Below are positions 24,398 to 33,041 of a stretch of DNA of 45,295 bases, piece after piece. The stretch's first letter is position 1, and each line of letters begins with the position of its first letter. Position numbers and translations under genes: made by a program. Origin of the DNA: an uncultured Lachnospiraceae bacterium (lineage in GTDB: Bacteria; Bacillota; Clostridia; Lachnospirales; Lachnospiraceae); NCBI GenBank assembly GCA_910578795.1, contig CAJTSD010000029.1, positions 1 to 45,295 of the forward strand. Direction: 5' to 3'. The notes under the pieces are model-generated. The model made no database searches. It had not been told where the DNA came from and was given only the letters and a program-made list of their open reading frames with translations.

Positions 24398-25957
24398 TTA
24401 GCCCCAGTATTTTGTATCGCTCATCCGATAACATGCCGCTTCGCTTAAATGACCACAGTCAATCTCTTTCGCGCCATCCAAATCCGCGATTGTCCTTGCC
24501 ACCTTGATGATTTTATGATATGCCCTTGCTGACAGGTTCATGTGTGTAAATATCTGCTCCATCAGCTCCTGTTCTTTCATGCCAAGCGGACAAAAGCGCT
24601 TGATATCGCCGCCTGTAAGTTCTGCATTAAACTGATATTTCGTACCTTTATAGCGTTCCAACTGTCTGTCCCTGGCAGCAATCACGCGCCTTTTAATCTC
24701 TGTACTGCTTTCATTCATTCCATTTGCAGCCAATTGTTTTATGTCAACTTTTGGTGCTTCTATTGTAACATCAATCCGATCCAAAATCGGACCGGATATT
24801 TTGGATAAATACCGTTTTACCTCACCTTCCGAGCAGCTGCACTGATTCCTGTTTGGGAAATATCCGCAAGGGCAGGGATTCATTGCTGCCACCAGCATAA
24901 AATCCGCAGGATAAATAAAATTTCCCTGTGTACGCGCAATATGTATTTTTTTGTCTTCTAAAGGCTGTCTGAGGATTTCGAGCGTGCTCCTTCGAAACTC
25001 GGGGAGCTCGTCCATAAAGAGTACACCGCGATGTGCCAAAGAAATAATGCCAGGCTTAGGAATCCGTCCTCCTCCTGCAAGCGCCTGTTCCGAAATCGTA
25101 TGGTGCGGATCCATAAATGGTCTTTTCATAATGAGCGGATTTCCGCTTTCCAGCATTCCTGCCACACTGTAAATGGTAGATACCTCAAGTCCCTCTTCCA
25201 TGGAAAGATCCGGAAGTATGGAAGGAATGCGTTTGGCAATCATGGTTTTTCCCGATCCTGGCGGTCCGACCATCAGAATATGGTGGAAGCCAGCTGCCGC
25301 AATTTCCACTGCGCGCCTTACTGCCTCCTGTCCGTTGATATCCGCAAAATCGAGAATTTGCTCTTTGCCGCCCGAACAGCCAAAATCAATCCCTTCGGCA
25401 GGAGGTATAAGCGACAGTTTCGTTTCCTCGTTTGCTTTTAAATATGCAATTACTTCTAAAAGCGTGGAAACGCCAATCACTTCTATGCCTTTTTCCTTTG
25501 GCGCCTCGCTGAACACAGCGCCCTCACTCACATTCTCCTTTGGCACAATGCAGCGTCTTAATCCCTTGTTTTTAGCACAGCCCACGATTGGAAGCACGCC
25601 TTTTACCGGCTTAATCTCTCCGTTTAACCCAAGCTCACCGATAATGAGTGTATCGTTTACGTTCTCCTTTGGTATGACGCCAAGTCCTACAAGAATTCCG
25701 ACTGCAATTGGCAAATCATAAGAAGCACCCTCTTTGCGTAAATCAGCCGGTGAAATGCTGACCGTCAAATGGATTGCCGGAATTTCCACCATTGCGTTTT
25801 TCAAAGCTACCTTGACACGCTCTCTTGCCTCGCGTACTTCATTCCCCAGCTGTCCAACCATTTCAAATGCCGGCATTCCCTTTGAAACGTCCACCTCCAC
25901 AAGGCATAGCGTGCTCTCAATACCTGTCACTGCTCCTGTTATTACACTGCTATACAT
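24398..25957 (-). CDS. comM: YifB/ComM-family Mg-chelatase-like AAA+ ATPase
   Basis: A 519-residue protein with an N-terminal Lon-protease-like fold (MVGQLGNEVREARERVKVAL, SPADLRKEGASYDLPIAVGI), then a Mg-chelatase AAA+ domain with Walker A GPPGSGKT, Walker B GVLFMDELPEF and sensor region MNPCPCGYFPN, and a C-terminal ChlI-like domain. Family members act as hexameric helicases that promote branch migration in natural transformation in some bacteria. It pairs with dprA. A long inverted repeat upstream includes its GGAGG ribosome site. Confidence 0.93.
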   Translation of the reverse strand: MYSSVITGAVTGIESTLCLVEVDVSKGMPAFEMVGQLGNEVREARERVKVALKNAMVEIPAIHLTVSISPADLRKEGASYDLPIAVGILVGLGVIPKENVNDTLIIGELGLNGEIKPVKGVLPIVGCAKNKGLRRCIVPKENVSEGAVFSEAPKEKGIEVIGVSTLLEVIAYLKANEETKLSLIPPAEGIDFGCSGGKEQILDFADINGQEAVRRAVEIAAAGFHHILMVGPPGSGKTMIAKRIPSILPDLSMEEGLEVSTIYSVAGMLESGNPLIMKRPFMDPHHTISEQALAGGGRIPKPGIISLAHRGVLFMDELPEFRRSTLEILRQPLEDKKIHIARTQGNFIYPADFMLVAAMNPCPCGYFPNRNQCSCSEGEVKRYLSKISGPILDRIDVTIEAPKVDIKQLAANGMNESSTEIKRRVIAARDRQLERYKGTKYQFNAELTGGDIKRFCPLGMKEQELMEQIFTHMNLSARAYHKIIKVARTIADLDGAKEIDCGHLSEAACYRMSDTKYWG

Positions 25958-25961
25958 AAAA

Positions 25962-26032
25962 ATGTTATCCTCCGTTTGCTGTGTTTCCTTTCATCAATTC
26001 CCATGATAAAGTCACAGCAGGGAGAATAACAT
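25962..26032. promoter_or_regulatory. Long inverted repeat covering the comM ribosome site
   Basis: Two imperfect arms of about 20 nt (25962-25983 and 26013-26032) around a 29-nt loop. In the minus-strand RNA the GGAGG of comM would pair with a CTCCC in the other arm, hiding the ribosome site. A promoter-like TTGCCA-17-TATTCT partly overlaps the distal arm (around 26026-26054), so a DNA operator is a competing explanation. Confidence 0.5.
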
Positions 26033-26086
26033 ACTATTTTTCTTTTGGCAATCATTCCGCCAAAAAACGCATCTGAAATGTCAAAA

Positions 26087-26746
26087 TTAATACAGTTTTG
26101 CATCTTCCAGTCCGGCTTTCAGTTTGCCTAACGCCTTTTTTTCAATTCTTGAAACGTAGCTTCTTGAAATGCCAAGCATCCTGCCAATATCCCTTTGCGT
26201 CAGTTCCTCGCCGCCAAGCGCATTGTCAAGCACGCCGTAACGCAGCTTAATGATACACCGCTCGCGTTCGTCGAGCCGCTCGTTAATCAGTGTATAAAGG
26301 CATTGCAGCTTCGCAGCCATATCCATGTCTTCTATAATGTCGGTCTGCTCCTGTTCGCAGACGTCAATAAGGTTTATCTCGTTTCCCTCCTTGTCGGTAC
26401 CTATGGGCTCATAGAGCGATATTTCCCGCGTAATTTTCTTTCTGGCACGAAACATCATCAAAAGTTCGTTGTCAATACATTTTGCGGCGTATGTCGCAAG
26501 GCGGCTGCCCTTCTCGGGCTTAAACGTGTTTACTGCCTTAATCAGCCCGATTGTACCTATGGAAATCAAATCCTCTATATCCTCACCGCAGCCCATATAT
26601 TTCTTTGCCACATGTGCCACAAGGCGAAGATTTCGCTCTATCAAAATCTGTCTGGCATCATGGGAGGCTGCTTCGTCGTCACCGTGCATTATGCTTAGAT
26701 ACAGGGTTTCCTCCTCTGCGGATAACGGTTGCTCAAAGGTCTTCAA
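26087..26746 (-). CDS. sigK: SigK-type sporulation sigma factor
   Basis: A 219-residue sigma-70 protein with region 2 (ARQILIERNLRLVAHVAKKY, EDLISIGTIGLIKAV, then LATYAAKCIDNELLMMFRAR) and region 4 (LTQRDIGRMLGISRSYVSRI, EKKALGKLK). The sequence is closest to the SigK/SigE group; the CIDNE-LLM-FRARKK segment is SigK-like. It is a late mother-cell sigma factor. The gene is continuous, with no skin-type insertion and only a short N-terminus. The start is a TTG with GGAGG 7 nt upstream. SigE is the main alternative. Confidence 0.85.
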   Translation of the reverse strand: MKTFEQPLSAEEETLYLSIMHGDDEAASHDARQILIERNLRLVAHVAKKYMGCGEDIEDLISIGTIGLIKAVNTFKPEKGSRLATYAAKCIDNELLMMFRARKKITREISLYEPIGTDKEGNEINLIDVCEQEQTDIIEDMDMAAKLQCLYTLINERLDERERCIIKLRYGVLDNALGGEELTQRDIGRMLGISRSYVSRIEKKALGKLKAGLEDAKLY

Positions 26747-26773
26747 AAGAGCGCCTCCGTGACTTATTTATCT

Positions 26774-26801
26774 TATTCTATGTCACGGGGCGCCCCTAAG
26801 T
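26774..26801 (-). promoter_or_regulatory. Possible SigK/SigE-type promoter of sigK
   Basis: On the minus strand AC (26800-26801), 17 nt, then CATAGAATA (26774-26782). This fits the SigK pattern AC-N16/17-CATAnnnTA and would start transcription about 20 nt before the ribosome site. The flanks form an inverted repeat (CGTGAC/GTCACG). It would allow autoregulation, as in Bacillus. Confidence 0.45.
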
Positions 26802-26812
26802 GCCTTTCCAAA

Positions 26813-27964
26813 TTAAATTTTCATAAAATCGGCAAGTACCATGTTGCTCACATCTATCCCCTGCTCGGTCAGAAACCAAAAACCGTCCTGCCAGGCAAGA
26901 CACCCTGCCGTTTGCCATTTATCCAGTGTTTCTTTGTAAACACTGCACAGACTTACACCGAAAGTCCGCTCAAACTCCGATGGCGAAATGCCCTCCATTC
27001 TGCGCAGTCCCAAAATCATAAACTCCTCCATAAGCTCTGGTTTTGACAAATACTGTGCTTCACACCGGAATGCTTCGGGCGTTTTGCATAACGTCATGTA
27101 TTCCGAAAGGCTGTCTGTGTTTTTATAGCGGTAATTTCCGACCGTTGACGATGCGCCAAGTCCGAAACCGACATAATTGCGGATATGGTCGCAGCCCCTC
27201 TGCCAATAAATCTGATTGTGACGGCTTTCATAACCCTTTTTTGCGTAATTGGATATTTCATAGCGTGTATAACCATGCGCTGCCAAAAGCTGCTTTGTTT
27301 CATGATACATCAGCCGGTCCGTTTCCTCATCGGGAAGCGGCGGATATTGACTGATATGGTCAGACAATGGCGTTCCTTCTTCCAAGATCAGACTGTATGC
27401 CGAAATATGCTCCGGCGCAAGCTCCAAAACATCATGCAGCGTTTTTTGCCACGTTTCAAGGCTTTGACCGGGAAGCGCCGACATCAGGTCAATATTGATA
27501 TTCTGAAAACCTGCCTGTCTTACCCATGCGTAAACATCAAGGAAATCCGCATAGGTATGAATGCGTCCCAGCAGCTTTAACTCCCTGTCATTTGCCGACT
27601 GCAGCCCAATGCTGAGACGGTTGATACCTGCTTCTTTCAAAAAAATCAGTTTTTCCAGGGAAGCGGTTTTTGGGTTCAGTTCCAAGGTAATTTCCGCATG
27701 ATCCGCCACATGGAAATGCTTTTGTATCGTCAAAAGGCAGTCCTTTATCAGCTCCTGTTCCATACAGGAAGGCGTGCCTCCGCCAAAAAATATGGTCTGA
27801 ACCTCATATGCACCGTAAGCCTCTGCCGTAGCTTTGATTTCCTCTTTCAGTGCCGCCATGTATGCACTCTTTGCCGCATTGTCCGCAGGAAACGATAAAA
27901 AATCACAGTACACACACTTTTTTACGCAAAACGGAATATGAATATAAATGCCGAGCTGCTTCAT
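26813..27964 (-). CDS. hemW: HemW, radical SAM heme chaperone
   Basis: A 383-residue radical SAM protein with the CxxxCxxC cluster (C13, C17, C20 in PFCVKKCVYCDF), the SAM-binding GGGTPS motif, the LELNPKT segment and a HemW C-terminal domain. It is often misnamed coproporphyrinogen III oxidase; family work shows heme binding and transfer. The ATG at 27964 lies 4 nt after the lepA stop; an alternative GTG overlaps lepA. The lepA-hemW pair is common in Firmicutes. Confidence 0.94.
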   Translation of the reverse strand: MKQLGIYIHIPFCVKKCVYCDFLSFPADNAAKSAYMAALKEEIKATAEAYGAYEVQTIFFGGGTPSCMEQELIKDCLLTIQKHFHVADHAEITLELNPKTASLEKLIFLKEAGINRLSIGLQSANDRELKLLGRIHTYADFLDVYAWVRQAGFQNINIDLMSALPGQSLETWQKTLHDVLELAPEHISAYSLILEEGTPLSDHISQYPPLPDEETDRLMYHETKQLLAAHGYTRYEISNYAKKGYESRHNQIYWQRGCDHIRNYVGFGLGASSTVGNYRYKNTDSLSEYMTLCKTPEAFRCEAQYLSKPELMEEFMILGLRRMEGISPSEFERTFGVSLCSVYKETLDKWQTAGCLAWQDGFWFLTEQGIDVSNMVLADFMKI

Positions 27965-27968
27965 ACAC

Positions 27969-29786
27969 TTATTTCCCACTATCGAGCTTTAACACGGACA
28001 TAAACGCTTTTTGCGGAATTTCCACGTTTCCAATCTGCCGCATACGCTTCTTTCCTTCCTTCTGCTTTTCAAGCAGCTTTTTCTTACGCGTAATGTCACC
28101 GCCGTAGCACTTGGCAAGCACGTCCTTACGCATTGCCTTTACGGTTTCCCTTGCAATCACCTTTCCGCCCACTGCCGCCTGAATGGGAATCTCGAACAAA
28201 TGACGCGGAATTTCATCCTTTAGCTTCTCGCACATCTTTCTGCCGCGCTCGTACGCCGAATCCTTGTGCACAATAAAGGAAAGCGCGTCAACCTCTTCCT
28301 TATTAATCAAAATGTCAAGCTTCACAAGCGGCGCCTGTTCATAACCCTTAATATCATAATCAAACGATGCATATCCGCGTGAACGCGATTTGAGCGCGTC
28401 AAAAAAGTCATAAATAATCTCATTTAATGGCAGTTCATACTTTAAGAGCGCCCTTGTTTCCTCCACATAATCCATGCCAAGATAGCGTCCGCGCCTCTCC
28501 TGGCAAAGCTCCATAATTGAACCGATAAATTCCGTCGTCACCATAATCTCCGCACTGACAATCGGCTCCTCCATATAGTCGATTTCCGACGGATCCGGAA
28601 GATTGGAAGGATTGGTCAGCTCAATCAGCTCACCGTTTGTCTTATATACTTTATAAATAACGCCCGGCGCTGTCGTAACAAGATCCAAATTATATTCCCG
28701 CTCAAGCCGCTCCTGAATGATTTCCAAATGCAGCAGCCCCAAAAATCCGCACCGGAACCCAAAGCCTAACGCAATGGAGGTTTCCGGTTCATAAAAGAGC
28801 GACGCATCGTTGAGCTGAAGCTTTTCCAGCGCGTCCCTCAAATCCGGATATTTTGCACTGTCGGCAGGATAGACACCGCAGTAAACCATAGAGAGTACCT
28901 TTTTATAGCCCGGAAGCGGCTTGTCACACGGGCGCTGCGCATCGGTAACCGTATCACCGACCGCCGTATCCTTCACATTCTTAATGGACGCAGTGAGATA
29001 GCCTACCATGCCCGCGGACAGCTCCTCACACGGAATAAACTGCCCTGCGCCGAAATAACCGACTTCCACCACATCTGCGGTAGCGCCTGTCGCCATCATT
29101 TTGATTTTCGTGCCCCTTGCAACATGTCCCTCCTTAACGCGGCAGAATACGATAACACCCTTGTAGGAATCATAAATCGAGTCAAAAACAAGCGCCTGAA
29201 GTGGGTTTTCCCGGCTTCCGCCCGGCGCCGGGATTTTGTGTACAATCGCCTCAAGCACCTCCTCAATTCCCACGCCGTTCTTTGCCGAAATCAGCGGTGC
29301 ATCCTGCGCCTCAATTCCAATGACATCTTCAATCTCATTTTTCACCCAATCGGGACGCGCACTTGGAAGGTCAATCTTATTAATCACGGGAAACACATCC
29401 AAATCGTGGTCAAGCGCCAAATATACGTTCGCCAGCGTCTGCGCCTCAATTCCCTGTGCCGCATCAACAACCAAAATAGCGCCGTCGCACGCCGCAAGCG
29501 CACGGCTGACCTCATAATTAAAGTCCACATGTCCTGGCGTATCAATCAGATTAAAAATATACTCATTCCCGTCCTGTGCCTGATAAACAGTACGCACGGT
29601 CTGCGCTTTAATCGTAATTCCCCGTTCCCGCTCCAAATCCATGTTGTCGAGCACCTGCTCCTGCATCTCGCGGCTTGTCAGAAGCCCTGTTTTTTCTATA
29701 ATGCGGTCCGCAAGCGTCGATTTGCCGTGATCAATATGCGCTACAATGCAAAAATTCCTGATTCTGCTCTGATCTATATTTGACAT
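27969..29786 (-). CDS. lepA: LepA, elongation factor 4
   Basis: A 605-residue translational GTPase. The G1 motif AHIDHGKST (residues 16-24), G3 DTPGHVDF and G4 NKIDLPSA are present, followed by the LepA-specific C-terminal domain (GGDITRKKKLLEKQKEGKKR, MRQIGNVEIPQKAF). It binds the ribosome and affects initiation and elongation. GGGAGG precedes the ATG. hemW follows directly. Confidence 0.97.
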   Translation of the reverse strand: MSNIDQSRIRNFCIVAHIDHGKSTLADRIIEKTGLLTSREMQEQVLDNMDLERERGITIKAQTVRTVYQAQDGNEYIFNLIDTPGHVDFNYEVSRALAACDGAILVVDAAQGIEAQTLANVYLALDHDLDVFPVINKIDLPSARPDWVKNEIEDVIGIEAQDAPLISAKNGVGIEEVLEAIVHKIPAPGGSRENPLQALVFDSIYDSYKGVIVFCRVKEGHVARGTKIKMMATGATADVVEVGYFGAGQFIPCEELSAGMVGYLTASIKNVKDTAVGDTVTDAQRPCDKPLPGYKKVLSMVYCGVYPADSAKYPDLRDALEKLQLNDASLFYEPETSIALGFGFRCGFLGLLHLEIIQERLEREYNLDLVTTAPGVIYKVYKTNGELIELTNPSNLPDPSEIDYMEEPIVSAEIMVTTEFIGSIMELCQERRGRYLGMDYVEETRALLKYELPLNEIIYDFFDALKSRSRGYASFDYDIKGYEQAPLVKLDILINKEEVDALSFIVHKDSAYERGRKMCEKLKDEIPRHLFEIPIQAAVGGKVIARETVKAMRKDVLAKCYGGDITRKKKLLEKQKEGKKRMRQIGNVEIPQKAFMSVLKLDSGK

Positions 29787-29831
29787 ACGTTTCCTCCCTG
29801 TTTATTTTCTCTAAATTGGATTTATATCACA

Positions 29832-29856
29832 AAAAATGCCGCGCTTTGGCATTTTT
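29832..29856 (-). terminator. Intrinsic terminator after the pot operon
   Basis: Stem AAAATGCC/GGCATTTT with a 7-nt loop and a T6 run on the minus strand. It lies between potD and lepA. Confidence 0.8.
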
Positions 29857-29858
29857 CA

Positions 29859-29924
29859 GCATGAAACTTAGAACTTCTTCACGAAGCAGCGATTGCTGCA
29901 AGCGACTAAAAGTTCTTTTCATGC
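29859..29924. repeat. 66-bp imperfect palindrome at the potD end
   Basis: Outer arms GCATGAAA/TTTCATGC, a middle stem GAACTT/AAGTTC and an inner stem GCAGC/GCTGC form a nested cruciform-like unit. The outer arm contains the potD stop codon. It resembles REP-type units and sits next to the terminator. Confidence 0.6.
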
Positions 29925-31427
29925 TACTTTACCATATATTTTTCGCACAATCAACAAAAATACGGCAAGCACGGCAAGCCAGGCAGCCAAAGGAACATCG
30001 TTGATATCAAAGCAGCGCACATTAATCCACATCTGATTAATTGCCTTGCTGGTGTCCTCATTGAAATAGCGCATAACAACTGTTCTTTTTAACGTTTCCT
30101 CAGACGGGTACTGTGCGTAAAGCTGCCGGTCAATCTGTTGTGACGATGCCGTTATGACATACCGTTCGTCCGCGCTGTCGCCGCTGAAAAAATACCCCAG
30201 CGGATAGGAGATTGTGTCCGGCTCCGAATCCTCGGCGCCATAACACCAATTGACATATTCAAAAACGGTATCATCGCTCGGGGCGCCCGCAATGGAGGAC
30301 GTGTAACCGACGTAGTACATATTGCGCACAGCGCTTTCCGGTCTTGACACATAATTTACGAACGCCTCCGCCGCGTGCTTTTGCTTTTCGCTGTCTGCAC
30401 TGCCATAAATCCCGTCTTTTAACATTACCCAGCCGTCAAACCAAAGATTTGCGCCTTCTTCGGGCACGGAAAAGCGCAGCTCAAAATCGTCCTCGTCCGC
30501 CTGGTCCATCGCATACACCGCATCTCCCGACCACTGGTAATCCGCCACGATTTTGCCACTCACCATATCCGCCTTGCCGCTGTCCGTTTCGAGGGAATAA
30601 ATATTGTCCATAAGACGCTCCAAAAGCGCCTGCGCTTCATCAATCGTTTCCTGACTTGTATCGTTCATCTCGTCCTCAAGACGCTTTGTATAATCCGGCG
30701 CACTGCGAAATTCCTCATTAACCAACAAATCCGCCTTTAGAATGCCAAGCGCCGCAAAATAAGAATCACGCACGTTATCTTTTAGTGCAACCTGCCGTTT
30801 CAGACGTGTATCGGCAAATATTTTCCAGCTGGACGCATCTTCCTGCGTAACCGCCCCAGGATTATAAAGAACACCTGTTACCCCCCACATGTATCCCGCC
30901 GCATATTTGCTCCAGCGCTCCCCGTTAATCTCATTGGTATTCATCACATGATAGATATACGGGGATACATTGTTGATATAATAATTGCACTCGTTATTTT
31001 TATCGTAAAACGTTTTGGAATACGGCTCAAGCCTGCCCTCCGCCATAAGCTTCATGATCATATATTCCGATGGGCAGACAAGGTCATATGTATCGCCCAA
31101 ATTTAACTGGTTATACAAATCCTCATTTGTTCCAAAGCACGAGTATTCCACCCGTACCCGCCTGCCGTATGTTTCAAAATACCAGTCCTCAAAATCTTCA
31201 TAAAGCGGATTTTCGCCAAAGATTTCGACGCCGTTATCCAGCACAATCCGCTCCTCCTCGTCCCAGTCGCCCGTATCAATATATTCTTCCCAGTTACAGA
31301 CACGAAGGACAATCTCATCATCTGACTTTGCAAAAGCATGCATCATATTACCATGCAGGACAAGATATGCGGCTGTCACGGATACAAGGATCCGCAATGC
31401 TGTTCTTCTATGTGTTCTTTTTCTCAA
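29919..31427 (-). CDS. potD: PotD-type spermidine/putrescine-binding protein, membrane-anchored
   Basis: A substrate-binding protein of about 502 residues. A signal-like TM segment lies at about 12-32, then the PotD core opens with VLRVCNWEEYID and includes YDLVCPSEYMIMKL, GYMWGVTGVLYNPG and ADYQWSGDAVYAM. There is no lipobox cysteine; a second TM helix near the C-terminus (about 478-495) probably anchors it. An internal insert (about 45-65) adds length. AAGGAGG inside the potC end precedes TTG codons (31433 and 31427); I list the second, but the start is uncertain. The gene is fourth in the pot operon. Confidence 0.9.
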   Translation of the reverse strand: MRKRTHRRTALRILVSVTAAYLVLHGNMMHAFAKSDDEIVLRVCNWEEYIDTGDWDEEERIVLDNGVEIFGENPLYEDFEDWYFETYGRRVRVEYSCFGTNEDLYNQLNLGDTYDLVCPSEYMIMKLMAEGRLEPYSKTFYDKNNECNYYINNVSPYIYHVMNTNEINGERWSKYAAGYMWGVTGVLYNPGAVTQEDASSWKIFADTRLKRQVALKDNVRDSYFAALGILKADLLVNEEFRSAPDYTKRLEDEMNDTSQETIDEAQALLERLMDNIYSLETDSGKADMVSGKIVADYQWSGDAVYAMDQADEDDFELRFSVPEEGANLWFDGWVMLKDGIYGSADSEKQKHAAEAFVNYVSRPESAVRNMYYVGYTSSIAGAPSDDTVFEYVNWCYGAEDSEPDTISYPLGYFFSGDSADERYVITASSQQIDRQLYAQYPSEETLKRTVVMRYFNEDTSKAINQMWINVRCFDINDVPLAAWLAVLAVFLLIVRKIYGKVA

Positions 31428-32223
31428 TTTCAATTGTCCTCCTTGCATTCCTGTTTCCTGTAAGGTTCATCACAGCCACCAACGCGATTACGACAAGAAA
31501 GATAATCGTGGAAAGCGCCCAAAGCGCCGTCTTAATATCCGTCTGCGACCCCTTCGTCGCATTGACCACATATGTGCTGATGGTGTCAAACGTAGCAGGT
31601 TTTGTATAGCTTGTAATAAAGTAATCGTCAAGCGAAAGCGTGACCGCAAGTGCAAAGCCGGAAACAATTCCCGGAAAAATCTGCGGTATCACCACACGCC
31701 GGATTGCAGTCTGTGATGACGCGCCAAGGTCAAGCGCCGCCTCATAGAGGCTGTTATCCATCTGCTTGAGCTTTGGCACCACTGAAAGATAGACAAACGG
31801 AGACTGCAAAACCACATGACCGATTAACAGTGGAAGAAAACTGCTTTTATCCACACTGCAGACCTCAATTAAGAGAATGCACAGCGAAAATGCCGTCACA
31901 ACCTCCGCGTTTACCACGGGAACCTGGTTCACCGCACCTACAAATGTCTTTCCAAAACGTTTGGAATAATGCACGCCCACCGCTCCAAGCGTTCCAAGCA
32001 CGGTTGAGAGAACCGCGGAGCCTAACGCGAGCAAAATCGTACCTATTATCATATCGCGAAGCTCCGGCTTTGTGAAAAGCGTAACATAGTTTTGTGCGGA
32101 AAAGCCATGAATTGCCCCGATATTTGCAGAGTCCGTAAAACTGTAAAGCGCAAGCACAAAAATCGGCAGATACAACGCAAGCAAAACCATGCACAAAAAC
32201 GCTGCTGAAATTGTCTTTTTCAT
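31408..32223 (-). CDS. potC: PotC-type polyamine ABC transporter permease
   Basis: A 271-residue permease with six TM segments and the EAA loop (YEAALDLGASSQTAIRRVVI), which docks to the ATPase PotA. The opening (FLCMVLLALYLPIFVLALYS) is PotC-like. Its ATG overlaps the potB stop by 4 nt (ATGA), and its 3' end overlaps potD. With potB it forms the channel for spermidine/putrescine import. Confidence 0.94.
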   Translation of the reverse strand: MKKTISAAFLCMVLLALYLPIFVLALYSFTDSANIGAIHGFSAQNYVTLFTKPELRDMIIGTILLALGSAVLSTVLGTLGAVGVHYSKRFGKTFVGAVNQVPVVNAEVVTAFSLCILLIEVCSVDKSSFLPLLIGHVVLQSPFVYLSVVPKLKQMDNSLYEAALDLGASSQTAIRRVVIPQIFPGIVSGFALAVTLSLDDYFITSYTKPATFDTISTYVVNATKGSQTDIKTALWALSTIIFLVVIALVAVMNLTGNRNARRTIEIEKKNT

Positions 32224-33041
32224 CGACTTACCACACCTCCTCTGCCATTTCCCGCGTCCTCATCCGCATAGCGGTTCGTAAAGAGCGTAAATACAAGAAT
32301 AATCATCAAAAGCACAAGAGAAATCATTGACCCTCCATGCCAGTCATAAGCTGCAAAATATGCCCCGATCAGACTTCCCATAATATAGGTACTGTTGTAC
32401 AACATATCCAGCACCACATAATTTGTCATCGACGGCAGAAACACCATAAAAATACCGCTGATAATGCCCGGCACCGACAGCGGCAGCGTCACCTTCAAAA
32501 AAGTCTGCAGCGCATCTGCCCCAAGGTCGGACGATGCTTCCAGCAGGCTTTTATCAAGCTTCAAAAGCGTTGTATAAATCGGAAGAATCATAAACGGCAG
32601 AAAATCATATGTCATTCCGATAACCGTATTTAAAAACGGGTGAAACGACAGATTCCCCTCGATGATTGTCAGAATCTCCTTCAATGCCGTTATCCGCAAG
32701 GTAAAGTTAATCCACATGGGCATGATAAAAAGCATCAAAACAACCGACTTATGCCGGTATTTTGCGCGTGCAAGGATATAGGCAATTGGGTACGCGAGCA
32801 GCAGACACACGCTTGTCGTGACAACCGCAATCCCAAAGCTATACAAAAGCGTTCCCGTAGTTTTAGGATTTTCCAAGAAACCAAGCAGGTTATCCAGCGT
32901 CACCCTTCCCTCACCGTTTGTAAACGCATAATAAATAATCACAAACAAGGGCGCAAGCACAAAGCATACCAAAAACAGACCGTATGGCAGGCTCAGCTGC
33001 GCTCTTGAGAGTCCAAACCTGCTTTTATTTCTTAACTGCAT
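32220..33041 (-). CDS. potB: PotB-type polyamine ABC transporter permease
   Basis: A 273-residue permease with six TM helices, the PotB opening (PYGLFLVCFVLAPLFVIIYY, AFT) and the EAA loop (EASSDLGADALQTFLKVTLP). It pairs with PotC. It overlaps the potA end by 17 nt and the potC start by 4 nt, so the operon is translated as a coupled unit. Confidence 0.94.
   Translation of the reverse strand: MQLRNKSRFGLSRAQLSLPYGLFLVCFVLAPLFVIIYYAFTNGEGRVTLDNLLGFLENPKTTGTLLYSFGIAVVTTSVCLLLAYPIAYILARAKYRHKSVVLMLFIMPMWINFTLRITALKEILTIIEGNLSFHPFLNTVIGMTYDFLPFMILPIYTTLLKLDKSLLEASSDLGADALQTFLKVTLPLSVPGIISGIFMVFLPSMTNYVVLDMLYNSTYIMGSLIGAYFAAYDWHGGSMISLVLLMIILVFTLFTNRYADEDAGNGRGGVVSR

Noticed and set aside
26087..26746. 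skin-like insertion in sigK
   Set aside because: The reading frame is continuous through regions 2 and 4.
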